Notes: generated from the sequence alone by a model not told the origin. A DNA stretch of 64,000 nucleotides from Brachybacterium paraconglomeratum (GCF_003994255.1 NZ_ML133856.1:124001-188000), one strand, 5' to 3'; positions 8,349-17,472 are shown, counted from the first letter of the stretch. Program-made: numbers and translations.

Positions 8349-8593
8349 GCTCCAATCGAGTAGGTGCCGTCACCGAGGTCATTGACCGGGACCGGCTCGG
8401 CGAGGCCGTCCGTCACCGCCCACGACCCGTCACCGGCATGCGTGATGGTGAGGAGCTCTCGCGCCGAGACCCGGTCAGCGAGGTCCTGCACGTCTGCGTC
8501 GATCTGCTCGAGCGGGACCCGCAGATCAGCAGGCACCGTCGCGGGCGACGACGTGAGGGGGTAGGTGTAGCCCCGGGACGGGGTAGCGGGCAT
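8345..8593 (-). CDS. small tail protein
   Basis: An 82-residue protein. MPATPSRGYTYPLTSSPATVPADL and the following helical stretch (LEQIDADVQDLADRV) recur in small actinophage genes placed between hub and fibre genes; the C-terminus is short and beta-rich. It overlaps the following gene by ATGA. A structural adaptor or fibre-trimer nucleation role is plausible but unproven. Confidence 0.6.
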   Translation of the reverse strand: MPATPSRGYTYPLTSSPATVPADLRVPLEQIDADVQDLADRVSARELLTITHAGDGSWAVTDGLAEPVPVNDLGDGTYSIGA

Positions 8594-8603
8594 GATCGGC
8601 TCC

Positions 8604-10811
8604 TCACCGCGCCCCGGGGAGCGCGTCGTAGACCTGCTGATACGTGCCGGTCATCCCGGCATAAGTGGCGTAGGCGGAGGAGAGGTGGTCGTAGGTCTTC
8701 CCCGCGATGGGGTCGGTCCACGCGATCACTCGCACGTCCACGGACTGCTCCGGGACCTGCCCCGTCCACGCCTCCGAGTACCCGGTGACGAGGACGCGGG
8801 CCCGCCACGACTCGTCACCGTTCTTGTCGTGCGCGACCCACTCCTCGACGTCACCGATCTGCCGCGTCGGATCCCACAGGACCTGCACCCCGGACAGAGT
8901 CGGGATCGGAGACGTGACCTCGGCAGCGAGGACGTCGGCGACGGCCTGCGCCTCGGTGGGGGTGAGCCACGACCCGGCCTCGAGCACGAGCGGCTCGGCC
9001 CACGCCGGGCCCCGCTGCTCGGACCTGACCTGGTAGTCCGCCCACGTCGACTTCCAGAACCCGCGGATCGTCGGCGAGGCGACGCCGCGGAACGTGTAAT
9101 GGATCTGCGTCCCCTCTAGCGGGGTCTTCAAGTACACCGTCCGGCCGCCAGTGATGTTCGCGACCGTCTCCGTGACCTTGATCGTCCGCTGCCCGAGCCG
9201 TTCGAACTGTGCGGTGTAGGTGATGTTGTTCTGGTGCACCCACGTCTCCGGATCCTCAGACGAGTTGCTGAGCGACGACACGGCAGCGATCCACGTCCCA
9301 ATCGCGGGGAGAGACCCCAGCATCGGGTCGATCCCGAACTTCGACGGGACCAGGTCGACGGGACCCCACTCCTCCTCTGACGGGACGGAGAGGAACCGCT
9401 CAGTCACCTCCGGCGCATCGAGCGACCGCGCCGACGACTCCTGGTACAGCGTCGCTCGGGGCTGGATGTCGGAGGGATAGTCCAGCAGCCCCTCCTCACC
9501 GTTCACGATCACGCCTGAGCGGACCTGGTCGTCGCCGACGGACCATCTCCCGTCGAGCACCCGCTCCCGCACATGCACGGTCCGCGCCGTCGACGCAGCG
9601 AGGAGGTGATCGCGCGGACGAGTCGTCGGCACGCCGTGCTCGTCCATCCAGATTGCGTTCAGCGTCGCTTCACCCCAGGCGTCCACCACCTGGCGGGCGC
9701 GCACGTTCTCGACCCCGCGGGTCGCGCGTACCGATGCCCCCGACAGGGACGACCGGAACCAGCGCAGCGGGTGCTTCGGCGTCGACGCGACCACGTCCGT
9801 GCCGGTCGCGGCGTAGGTCAGGTAGCGGGCCGAGAACCCCGACCCAGCCCCCGTCACCTCCGCGATCGTCGCGGTGCGGGAGATCGTCGCCGGGATCACC
9901 TGCCGGAACCGCGAGAGGCTCGTCCAGACGCGCACCCCGGTCGTCGTCAGCTGGAATGCGAGCACCGGGACGGGGGTGTCGTCCGCCCACTGTGCCGTCC
10001 CGATGACGGTCCCGTTGTGAGTCACCGTCATCTCCCCAGCGGTGGTCATGTCCAGACGGACCCTCGTCCCGTCGGAGAGGGCGACCTGCACCCACGACGC
10101 CCATAGCGGGGCACCGCGGGCGATCACGAGAACGTCCCGCCCCGAGCGGGCGGGAGACGACGCCGGAGTGAGCCGGGGGTTCCGATGCCAGAGCCCGTAG
10201 TACGGGTCGCCAGACATGCCCCCCGGCGCAGCAACCGTCCCGGCGACAGCCGAAGTCTCGCCCTGCCCCGTGTAGTGCACGACCACGTCATCATCCGGCG
10301 GAGGGAGATGCCCCAGCCCAGCCGCCTCGAATGCCCGGTACGCGACCGCCCACGCCGAAGGGTCAGCGCCCGGCCTCCACGCCATAGGCGGGACCGTCAC
10401 CATCTCCTGCAGTGCATCACCGAGCGTGTCCGTGATCTGCGAGGAGAGAGTTCCATCGATGAGAGACCCCGTGGTGCGGCCGAGACGGCCCGTGAAGCGA
10501 CGGTACTGGTACGGGCCCTGCCCGGTGTCGACGGTCGCATCGATCACGACCCCGTCGCCCTCACGGGGCGGCCAGCCACCCGCCTGGCGCAGAGGGTGCG
10601 GCGGCTCCGCCTGAACATCCTCCTGAGCCCAGAGGATCGTGCCGGTGCGGGATCGCATCCCGGTCCCGGCCGAGACGACCTGGTCCGGGAGACCTCCGGT
10701 CGTGTCCCCAGCCCAGTCCATGGAGACGTGCTCGCGCACGATCCCGTTGACTCGGATGGTCACGTCTGCGTCGATCACCGGCCCGGGAGCGTAGACACCG
10801 GACTGAGCCAT
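8604..10811 (-). CDS. minor tail protein, baseplate hub-like
   Basis: A 735-residue protein directly after the distal tail gene, the usual place of the tail-associated hub in actinophages. The N-terminal segment (ADVTIRVNGIVREHVSMDW, followed by RFTGRLGRTTGS) resembles hub beta-domains. The middle holds a lectin-like insertion (LWHRNPRLTPASSPARSGRD through VRVWTSLSRF), and the C-terminal part (EWVAHDKNGDESWRARVLVTG) again resembles hub domains. No lytic motif was found. It probably forms the central ring below the distal tail protein. Confidence 0.72.
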   Translation of the reverse strand: MAQSGVYAPGPVIDADVTIRVNGIVREHVSMDWAGDTTGGLPDQVVSAGTGMRSRTGTILWAQEDVQAEPPHPLRQAGGWPPREGDGVVIDATVDTGQGPYQYRRFTGRLGRTTGSLIDGTLSSQITDTLGDALQEMVTVPPMAWRPGADPSAWAVAYRAFEAAGLGHLPPPDDDVVVHYTGQGETSAVAGTVAAPGGMSGDPYYGLWHRNPRLTPASSPARSGRDVLVIARGAPLWASWVQVALSDGTRVRLDMTTAGEMTVTHNGTVIGTAQWADDTPVPVLAFQLTTTGVRVWTSLSRFRQVIPATISRTATIAEVTGAGSGFSARYLTYAATGTDVVASTPKHPLRWFRSSLSGASVRATRGVENVRARQVVDAWGEATLNAIWMDEHGVPTTRPRDHLLAASTARTVHVRERVLDGRWSVGDDQVRSGVIVNGEEGLLDYPSDIQPRATLYQESSARSLDAPEVTERFLSVPSEEEWGPVDLVPSKFGIDPMLGSLPAIGTWIAAVSSLSNSSEDPETWVHQNNITYTAQFERLGQRTIKVTETVANITGGRTVYLKTPLEGTQIHYTFRGVASPTIRGFWKSTWADYQVRSEQRGPAWAEPLVLEAGSWLTPTEAQAVADVLAAEVTSPIPTLSGVQVLWDPTRQIGDVEEWVAHDKNGDESWRARVLVTGYSEAWTGQVPEQSVDVRVIAWTDPIAGKTYDHLSSAYATYAGMTGTYQQVYDALPGAR

Positions 10812-10815
10812 GAGC

Positions 10816-11586
10816 TCACCCCACTTCGATCAGATTCAGCGATCCCGACCAGTACCCACCTGCCGGGTTGATGACGAGGGGGTCAGCGACCCCGGACTGG
10901 ATGATGACCTGCTCAGCGCCCCTGCCCGGCACCCACGGCCGCGCCTCCCGCGTCCACGACACCTGCGGACGAGATGCCCGGATGTGCCCGGACACCTCGA
11001 TGTCGACCGAGCGCGAGGACCACATCACCGACGGGGCCGAGTAGACGAGCCGCTGCGCGAGCGTGCCCGACGCAGAGACGGTCCGCGTCGAGTCGATAGC
11101 CCCCGCCGCAGACCGGAACGTCACCGTCAGCGTCGCCGCCCCGGTCGTGTCCACCGCGACGGTGACGGGCTTCCCTGGGATCACCGGCACCCGCTCCGCG
11201 AGCACCACCCGGCCCGGGCCCAGCACCGACCGCGGGGACCAGCCCGTGGCGGTGTCCATCCCCGTCCCCGCATCCAGCGCGGCGAGGATCGACTGCCCGG
11301 GCGTGAGCACGTTCGAGTCATGCGCAGCGCAGGACACCCACCGGAACGGGCCCGGCCCCCACGCACCCTGCACGAACTCATCCACCGCCGACATCTCGGC
11401 AGCGTCGAGCAGGCCGAGCTCCACGGCCCACTCCCTGCCCTGCACGCCGCCGCGCCGCGCAGTGTCGAACGCCCACCTGCGCGACGCGGCCGCCTGGACC
11501 ACGAACCGCTCGGGCCGGGCCTCCGACTGCGCGGACGCCGGCGCGACCGGCACCATCCTCGCCGTCGTGCCCAGGTATCCCGTCAC
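10816..11586 (-). CDS. distal tail protein (Dit-like)
   Basis: A 256-residue protein that overlaps the tape measure stop by 4 bases. Its N-terminal half (WAFDTARRGGVQGREWAVELGLLDAAE) and the later beta-rich half (PVTVAVDTTGAATLTVTF) fit distal tail proteins, which cap the tail tube and carry the hub. The assignment rests mainly on gene order (tape measure, Dit, hub). Confidence 0.65.
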   Translation of the reverse strand: MTGYLGTTARMVPVAPASAQSEARPERFVVQAAASRRWAFDTARRGGVQGREWAVELGLLDAAEMSAVDEFVQGAWGPGPFRWVSCAAHDSNVLTPGQSILAALDAGTGMDTATGWSPRSVLGPGRVVLAERVPVIPGKPVTVAVDTTGAATLTVTFRSAAGAIDSTRTVSASGTLAQRLVYSAPSVMWSSRSVDIEVSGHIRASRPQVSWTREARPWVPGRGAEQVIIQSGVADPLVINPAGGYWSGSLNLIEVG

Positions 11587-14500
11587 TTCGCACCGAGCCT
11601 TCCTGCGCGACGCATCACGCCGACGAACTCACGGTCACCGATCGCGACGATCGGCTCGTAGGCCGAGATCGCCCCGGCGACCGCACCAGCGATCACCCGG
11701 GAGTCCACCTCCGCGGCCACGGTCTGCGGACGCATCGACGACGCCGACACCATGGCCGGCGCCGCCGCGTACCCGCCCGACTCGACCCCACCGCCCTCCG
11801 CGAAGCGCAGCGCGCCCGCACGGATCGCGGCTCGCATCCGGAAGATGGAGTCGTGCCCGCCGGCGAGCGCGACCTCGGCCGCGGTGAGGACGTGCTCGCC
11901 GTTGGAGAGCAGCGCTGCGATGGAGTCGGAGGTGCTGGTGCCGGGGCCGTGCACGGGGCCACCGGTGGCGAAGCGCGAGCCGCCACCGCTTCCGCGGAAT
12001 CCGGGGTCGGAGTACCCGACGTAGATTGTCATGCTGCGGTTCCGGGCGGCGTTGTTGATGCGGGAGTTCGCGCCGCCGGAGTTGTCGTTGACGTCGATGT
12101 GGCTGCTGCGGTTGCGGGCAGTCGAGTTGAGAGACGACTCAGCTCCGCCGGTATGGGATCGGGCGGTGACGTCCGAGGTGCGGTCCCTGGACGTGGAGTT
12201 GAGGTCGCTCTCGGCGCGGCCGTCGTTCGCGTGCACGTCGATCGTGGAGTCCCGGTCGCGGGCTGCGCGGTTCGCCGCGGATTCGGCGGTGTCGGTGTCA
12301 GCGAGGACATCGATGGTGCCATCCGTCTCGTTCACGACGCCGATGAGCGTGTGGAGTGCCTCGTCGGCGGGGACCGTGCGTCCGTTGATGTCGACGGTTC
12401 CGTCGGACTCGTTGATCGTGCCCTGCAGGATGGAGAGGGCCTGCTCGGCGGTGACCGTGGAGCCGTTGATGGTGACGGTTCCACCGGCGAGTCCGATCGC
12501 CTCGTTGAGGGCGTTGACCTCCCACATCGCGAACTCGGTGTCCGCGTTGATGGTGGCGGTCTGGTCCTGGGTCTCGCTCTCGAGGACGTCTCCGAAGCCG
12601 TAGGTCTTCTGGATCGCCTCGTCGGTCTGGACGCCGACGGCGGTGTTCTTCTCCGGCGGGATGTCGGAGAGGAGCCCGGTGAACTGGGGGACCTTGCCCT
12701 CGGGGTCGACGGTGGGGTCGATGACGAGGGGCGGGTGGTAGCCGAGGTCCTCCCAGAGGGCGTTCCACCGCTCACGGGCCAGCTGGTCCTCGAGCTCGAT
12801 GAGCGTCGTGATGTTCTCCGGGGTGAGCCCCAGAGCGTCGACGTACGCCTCGGCTTGTTCGGTGGTCGCGCCCATCTCGATCGCGACGTCGTAGATCGCC
12901 TTGCGCTGCTCCTCGAGGTAGCCGCCGACGTCCTCGCCGTTGCGCTGCATCGCCTCGGCGTTGTCGAGCGCGGCCTGGGACAGCTCGTCGATGGCCTCGG
13001 CGTTGCTGCGTGCACCCTCGGTGCCGTTCTCCCAGGCCTTGCCGTTCTCGTCGATGGCCTCCTTCGCGGCCTTGAGCGCGTCCTCGTAGTCGCGGGCTGC
13101 CTGGCGGGCGTTGAGAAACCCGTCGGCGAGGGAGAACATCTTCTCCTGCAGGTCGCCGACGGCGTCCGCGGTGGTCTCCGTGGCCTCGCCTGCGCCCTCG
13201 ATCGCGTCGGAGTACCCCTCGACTGCGCCCGTGGTCTCGTTGACCACGGGGGAGAGCTCGCCCATCGCGATGCGATAGAGCACGGCGGAGTCGGTTCCGT
13301 CGAGACCCATCTGGGTCGCGATCCCGGCGAGCTCGTCGCGGAACGACGGCATGACCTTCATGACGTCGTCGAACGTCGCGCCGGACTTCTCGGCCTCCGC
13401 CATGAACGCGGCGAACGTCGACTGGGCCTTCGACAGGTCGGTCTGGGAGAGGAGCACGAACGCGTCGGACAGCTCGAGGAGCCGGTCCTTCGCGTCGTTG
13501 ACGCCCGAGGCGGCGAGAGGGCCGACCAGCTTCTGGAACCAGTTGATGTCCGCGACCTGGGAGACGGTGCTGCCGAGGTCGGCGAACATCTGCTTGTTCA
13601 GCGCGCCCGAGTCGTACATGTCGCCCAGGACGGCGTCGAACATGCGCCCGGTCCGCTCGCCCTCGAGGAGGCCCGCGGTGAGCTCGCCCATCCCGAGGTC
13701 GAACTCGGCATCGTCGATGCCGCGCATCGCGTCGGTGACCGAGTTCAGGATCGGCGGGACAGCGGCGAGCGCAGCGAAGGCCAGTCCGGCCTTGCCGACG
13801 GCGAGGGTGGCGCTGCCGAGCTTCCCGGCCATCGAGTCGCTGAGGATCCCCATCTCGCGGAACGCGGAGACGGTGTCCATGACGCGGGGGAACAGCAGCA
13901 GGAACGAGCCGGCGCCGAGCGCGGCGACGCCGGCGAGGCCGCCGAGCGCCGCGACGGTGCCCTGGACAGGGCCGGGGAGGTCTGCGAACCCGCCGGCGAG
14001 GTTGACGACGCCGTCGGCGAGGCCGGCGACGGCCGGCAGCACGACGCCGCCGATGCTGATGGCGGAGTCGACGAGGGCGTTCCGCGCCATCGCGATGCGG
14101 GACTCGGCGGTCTCGTACCGCTTGGACGCCTCCTCGATGAGGGCGGTGCCCTTGTCGAACTCGGAGTTGCCGGTCTGGACGGCGTCGGCAAGGAGGCTCA
14201 TCCCGTTCGCGCCCTGCTCGGACGCGGCCGAGAGGCGCAGCAGCGAGTCGGCCTCGCGGATGCCGGTGATGCCGAGCTCGGCGAGGACGCCGTTGGTGGT
14301 CATGCCCTGCGACTCGACACCGGACAGGCCGGTGATGAACGCGTCGAGCGCGGTGGTCGGGTCGTTGCGCCACGCGTCGGAGAACTCCTGCGCGGACATG
14401 CCGGACACCTGGGAGAACAGCTCGAGCGAGCTGCCGCCCTCGTCGACGGCCTTGCCGATGCGCTTCATCGTCTGCGACATCGCGGAGCCGCCGGCCTCCG

Positions 14501-15215
14501 CCTCGATGCCCACGGAGGACATGGCGGTGGCGATGCCGAGGATGTCGCCCTCGGACATGTTCGCCTGCGCGCCCGCGCCAGCGAGGCGCATCGACATCGC
14601 GAGGATCTCGGACTCCGTCGTCGCGAAGTTGTTGCCGAGGCCGACGATGGACGCGCCGAGCAGACCGATCTGGTTCTGCGAGGTGCCGGTGATGTTCACG
14701 AACCGGGCGAGGGAGGTTGCGGCCTCGTCAGCGGAGAGGTTCGTGGCCTCGCCCATGTTGATCATCGTGCGGGTGAAGCTCAGGATGTTCGGCGTCGCGA
14801 TGCCGAGCTGACCAGCCGCCTCGGCGACGGCCGCGATCTCCTGGTGCGAGGCCGGCAGCTCCCGCGCCATACTGCGCAGGCCCTGCTCGAGCGCGGCCAT
14901 CTGCGGGGCCGTGCCGTCGACGGTCTTCTGGACGCCGGCCCACGCCGACTCCCAGTCCATCGCGGCCTTCACCGCGAGCGCGAGCCCACCCACAGCCGCG
15001 GCACCGAAGCCGGTGAGGGTGGTGCCGACGGTGTCCCACGCCGCGCGGTTCTTCTGCGCGGACTGGACCATGCGGCCCATCGCGGTGTCGGCCTGCTTCG
15101 CCGCGGTCTCGGTGCCCTTCGCGGTCTGATCGACAGCCCGAGTCGCCTCGGCCATCTCCCGCTTGAACCCATCAACCTCGGCACGGAGGCGGACTACGAT
15201 TGAACGGTCAGCCAC
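11583..15215 (-). CDS. tail tape measure protein
   Basis: A 1210-residue protein, GTG start with GAGGGGG seven bases ahead. The order is an N-terminal coiled coil (RAEVDGFKREMAEATRAVDQ), the TP901-type core (AVAEAAGQLGIATPNILSFTR onward), hydrophobic segments at about 390-480, a long helical middle, then two repeat sets. One set is GTVTINGSTVTAEQALSILQ / GTVDINGRTVPADEALHTLI. The other is four units of about 26 residues built on NDGRAESDLNSTSRDRT / TGGAESSLNSTARNRS. The C-terminus has GGPVHGPGTSTSDSIAALLS, typical of tape measures. The length predicts a tail of roughly 180 nm if 0.15 nm per residue holds. No lysozyme or peptidase domain seen. Confidence 0.93.
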   Translation of the reverse strand: MADRSIVVRLRAEVDGFKREMAEATRAVDQTAKGTETAAKQADTAMGRMVQSAQKNRAAWDTVGTTLTGFGAAAVGGLALAVKAAMDWESAWAGVQKTVDGTAPQMAALEQGLRSMARELPASHQEIAAVAEAAGQLGIATPNILSFTRTMINMGEATNLSADEAATSLARFVNITGTSQNQIGLLGASIVGLGNNFATTESEILAMSMRLAGAGAQANMSEGDILGIATAMSSVGIEAEAGGSAMSQTMKRIGKAVDEGGSSLELFSQVSGMSAQEFSDAWRNDPTTALDAFITGLSGVESQGMTTNGVLAELGITGIREADSLLRLSAASEQGANGMSLLADAVQTGNSEFDKGTALIEEASKRYETAESRIAMARNALVDSAISIGGVVLPAVAGLADGVVNLAGGFADLPGPVQGTVAALGGLAGVAALGAGSFLLLFPRVMDTVSAFREMGILSDSMAGKLGSATLAVGKAGLAFAALAAVPPILNSVTDAMRGIDDAEFDLGMGELTAGLLEGERTGRMFDAVLGDMYDSGALNKQMFADLGSTVSQVADINWFQKLVGPLAASGVNDAKDRLLELSDAFVLLSQTDLSKAQSTFAAFMAEAEKSGATFDDVMKVMPSFRDELAGIATQMGLDGTDSAVLYRIAMGELSPVVNETTGAVEGYSDAIEGAGEATETTADAVGDLQEKMFSLADGFLNARQAARDYEDALKAAKEAIDENGKAWENGTEGARSNAEAIDELSQAALDNAEAMQRNGEDVGGYLEEQRKAIYDVAIEMGATTEQAEAYVDALGLTPENITTLIELEDQLARERWNALWEDLGYHPPLVIDPTVDPEGKVPQFTGLLSDIPPEKNTAVGVQTDEAIQKTYGFGDVLESETQDQTATINADTEFAMWEVNALNEAIGLAGGTVTINGSTVTAEQALSILQGTINESDGTVDINGRTVPADEALHTLIGVVNETDGTIDVLADTDTAESAANRAARDRDSTIDVHANDGRAESDLNSTSRDRTSDVTARSHTGGAESSLNSTARNRSSHIDVNDNSGGANSRINNAARNRSMTIYVGYSDPGFRGSGGGSRFATGGPVHGPGTSTSDSIAALLSNGEHVLTAAEVALAGGHDSIFRMRAAIRAGALRFAEGGGVESGGYAAAPAMVSASSMRPQTVAAEVDSRVIAGAVAGAISAYEPIVAIGDREFVGVMRRAGRLGAK

Positions 15216-15244
15216 GTCAGCCCCCTCTCATCTCAGGAGTCGCC

Positions 15245-15562
15245 ATGAACGGGCCGCGCGGGAGCCTCGTGATCGGTCTGCTGTTCCTCATCGCGGGACA
15301 GCTCGGGTTCATCGCCGCGGCGCTGACCGGGCAGCCGCTCCACGGACTCGTGGGGTTCGTGATGACCGTGTTCTTCGTGCTCGCGGTGGTGCGCGTGCTC
15401 GTCGAGCTGTTCCGCGAGGGGCGTGCGGAGGCCGCCGCCGAGGCGCGGGCGGAACGCGCCGCACGGGACCGGATTCCGATCGCCGTGCGCCGGCAGCAGG
15501 AGGCGCGGCGCGCCGAGGTGCCTGACCTCGACCCGCAGAAGCGGCGCCCGCCTCACTCCTGA
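15245..15562 (+). CDS. small membrane protein inserted in the tail operon on the opposite strand
   Basis: A 105-residue protein starting MNGPRGSLVIGLLFLIAG, with AGGAG seven bases before the ATG. Two hydrophobic helices (about 8-25 and 37-56), then a highly charged Arg/Glu/Ala tail. It lies between the tape measure (divergent, 29-bp gap) and the tail chaperone (convergent, 10-bp overlap). Tail chaperone and tape measure are normally adjacent, so this looks like a gene gained within the late operon. A role in the lysogen, such as superinfection exclusion at the membrane, is possible but not shown. Confidence 0.72.
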   Translation: MNGPRGSLVIGLLFLIAGQLGFIAAALTGQPLHGLVGFVMTVFFVLAVVRVLVELFREGRAEAAAEARAERAARDRIPIAVRRQQEARRAEVPDLDPQKRRPPHS

Positions 15563-16493
15563 GCGGCACCGTCCTTGAACCCGACCAGGACGCCCTTCTC
15601 GGGGTTCTTGTCCTGGTCGCGCTCGGCCTGCCACTCCTCGCGGGCGACGAGGTAGACGCACGTCGCCTCGACGGCCTCGGGTTCGATGTCCGTGGTGTCG
15701 GCGTCGCACTCGTCGCGGTAATGCTCCGGTCCCGCACCCGAGGGGCACAGGTCCATGTCATGCAGAGGCTGCGCGAGCACCAGCAGCCGGTCCCACAGCT
15801 GCCAGCCCGGCACGCCCGTGAGCAGATGCGACAGCGTCGTCCCCCAGGACTTCGCCGCGTCGAGCTGCGCACGGACGTGCGGGAAGCGCCTCAGTGCTCG
15901 CGCGAGGAAGGGACCGAGGGGATGACCTGGCCGGCCTGCGCCAGCTCGGTCACGGCCCGGTAGAGCCCGTAGGTGGGCCCGTCGCCGAGGGTGACGCGCA
16001 GCTTCCGCAGCTGCTTCTCCGAGATGGTGGACTTCGACTTCCCGGTCGCGCCGTCGGTCACCTTGATCACCGCGGCCGCCGCGGTCATGTCGCCGAGCGT
16101 CACCTGGTCCACGCGCTTGCGAGGCTTCCCGTCGGTGCCCAGCATCGGCTTGCCGTCGTCGTCGAGGATCGGCTTCGTCGGCGCCTTCTCGGCGAGCGCC
16201 TTCAGCTCCTCGCCGGTGAGGGCCTGGACGGTGAAGACGAGGCGCGACGCTTCCATGCGGGCGATCACGTCCTCGATCTGCTCGCGGATGCTCACCTCGC
16301 CCATGGACTCGTCGTCCGCGGCGGCGTCCTCGTCGAGCTGCTTCACGAGCCGCTCGTACTCCTCGAGCAGGTCCCAGCTGCGGTACACGGTGACCTCGCG
16401 ACGCGGCCGGGCGCCCTGGTCGATCCAGGCGTCGATGTCGAAGCCGTCGGGGTCGGCGCCGAAGTCCTCGATGTCCTCGGGAATGCTGGTCAT
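15553..16493 (-). CDS. tail assembly chaperone, -1 frameshift product (gpGT-like)
   Basis: The downstream reading frame is open from well upstream to 15553. In its own part (LRRFPHVRAQLDAAKSWGTTL, then GVPGWQLWDRLL) it has no start codon before HDMDLC, so it can only be reached by frameshifting from the gpG frame. The shift is -1 and must fall before the stop at 15891; candidates are the CCCC run at 15918-15921 and CCCTTCC near 15908-15914. No canonical XXXYYYZ site in the right frame was found. The fused product would be about 313 residues. The last 10 bp overlap the convergent plus-strand gene. Confidence 0.8.
15891..16493 (-). CDS. tail assembly chaperone, short form (gpG-like)
   Basis: A 200-residue protein between tail tube and tape measure, starting MTSIPEDIEDFGADPDGFDI. 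Acidic and helical, with the typical early part (DIDAWIDQGARPRREVTVYR), and ending VPSSREH. By position it is the product made when no frameshift occurs; it coats the tape measure and recruits tube subunits during tail assembly. Confidence 0.82.
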   Translation of the reverse strand: MTSIPEDIEDFGADPDGFDIDAWIDQGARPRREVTVYRSWDLLEEYERLVKQLDEDAAADDESMGEVSIREQIEDVIARMEASRLVFTVQALTGEELKALAEKAPTKPILDDDGKPMLGTDGKPRKRVDQVTLGDMTAAAAVIKVTDGATGKSKSTISEKQLRKLRVTLGDGPTYGLYRAVTELAQAGQVIPSVPSSREH

Positions 16494-16551
16494 GATGGTG
16501 GTGCTCCTGTTCTCCTGATGCTCCTGGGCTCCTGTGGTTCCCCCGGAGGGG

Positions 16552-16593
16552 GCCGGGCGGGGGAGCGCAGGAGCACGCTCGACCCCGCCCGGC
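16552..16593 (-). terminator. Hairpin after the tail tube gene
   Basis: An 11-bp GC stem (16552-16562 with 16583-16593) with a 20-base loop. It has no T tract, so it may only weaken read-through or protect the 3' end of the tail tube mRNA. Confidence 0.5.
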
Positions 16594-16601
16594 GGTCTGT
16601 G

Positions 16602-16625
16602 GCCCGCACCCCGAAGGGTGCGGGC
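16602..16625 (-). terminator. Second hairpin after the tail tube gene
   Basis: A perfect 10-bp stem GCCCGCACCC/GGGTGCGGGC with a CGAA loop, 9 bp after the tail tube stop. Together with the next hairpin it probably lowers expression of the chaperone and tape measure relative to tube protein. Confidence 0.6.
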
Positions 16626-16634
16626 GGTGGAGGG

Positions 16635-17159
16635 TCAGCCGCCGATGGGGCCGACGGTGACGTCGAGGTGGCCCTCCTGGATCGCCGGCGCGATCGTGTT
16701 CTTGATGTAGCCGGTGCGGTCGGAGGCCTTCTGCGGGTTGTCCAGCAGGGCGCGGTAGACGTTCACGACGTCGCCGGCCTCCCACGGGTCGGTGGACTTC
16801 TTCAGCGACTCGCGCTCGACGAGCCACACTTCGGTGCCCTTCTCCTTCAGCGCCTGGTAGACCTCGTCGCCCTCCTCGTCCACGAGGTTCGTGGTGTCGT
16901 CGAAGTAGCGGAAGACGGGGATCGTCGACTCGAAGTTCGAGGCGCCCCAGACCGAGGAGTTCACGTCCTCGCACAGGGCGGGATCCGCGAAGGTCTCCGA
17001 CGCGGTCGGGCCGAGCGCGTACCCGTTCTTCGCGATCCGGCAGGACGCGTCGAGGCCGGCGTCGAGCTCGGAGAGCGTGATCGCGGCGGGGTCGGCGGGA
17101 GCGGTCGCGAGGACCGCGAGCTTGGTGTGGCCGTCGGCGAGCGACTTGACAGTGGCCAT
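16635..17159 (-). CDS. major tail (tube) protein
   Basis: A 174-residue protein starting MATVKSLADGHTKLAVLA. It has the beta-rich pattern of actinophage tube subunits: the ADPAAITLSELDAGLDASCR segment, then STIPVFRYFDD, DEVYQALKEKGTEVWLVER and DVVNVYRALLDNPQKA. Position after the tail terminator and before the chaperones fits, and the 140-bp gap with two hairpins behind it is typical for a highly expressed gene. Confidence 0.88.
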   Translation of the reverse strand: MATVKSLADGHTKLAVLATAPADPAAITLSELDAGLDASCRIAKNGYALGPTASETFADPALCEDVNSSVWGASNFESTIPVFRYFDDTTNLVDEEGDEVYQALKEKGTEVWLVERESLKKSTDPWEAGDVVNVYRALLDNPQKASDRTGYIKNTIAPAIQEGHLDVTVGPIGG

Positions 17160-17161
17160 GG

Positions 17162-17392
17162 TCAGGACTCCTTCTGGGGGGTCTGGCGGCCGCGACGAGC
17201 CGTCTTCGGGGTGGAGGCGACGCCCTCGGCCGGGGCGGCCGCGGGAGCGTCATCGGAGGCGGCGCTCTGGGCCGCCTTCGTCTTCGGGGTGAGGGAGAGG
17301 TGCGGGAAGATTCGCAGCCAGTTCTCGGGGACGCGATGCGGGAGCTTCGCGCCGGTCCGGGTGTCGTACGCCTCGACGCGCTTCTGCGGCAT
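17162..17392 (-). CDS. small head-tail region protein
   Basis: A 76-residue protein starting MPQKRVEAYDTRTGAKLP; AAAGGCGG lies about ten bases before this ATG, so it is preferred to the GTG at 17401. The first 40 residues are compact (HRVPENWLRIFPHLSLTPKTK) and the rest is a disordered Ala/Pro/Lys tail. Similar short proteins occur beside tube genes in actinophages. Two bases separate it from the tube gene. Function unknown. Confidence 0.65.
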   Translation of the reverse strand: MPQKRVEAYDTRTGAKLPHRVPENWLRIFPHLSLTPKTKAAQSAASDDAPAAAPAEGVASTPKTARRGRQTPQKES

Positions 17393-17472
17393 GGCGTGCA
17401 CCGCCTTTCATGACGAAGCCCCCGGCACGGGACCGAGGGCGAGAGGGGATGGATGGAACAGCGGGCCGGCCA

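Noticed and set aside
11853-15203. Plus-strand open frame of 1116 codons opposite the tape measure gene
   Set aside because: It is the complement of a clear tape measure gene; its composition is Gly/Val/Arg-rich as expected for antisense of high-GC DNA, and no motif is seen.
15553-17253. Single long 566-codon minus-strand gene
   Set aside because: Its upstream part is out of frame with the tail tube and chaperone genes; only the last third is translated, through frameshifting.
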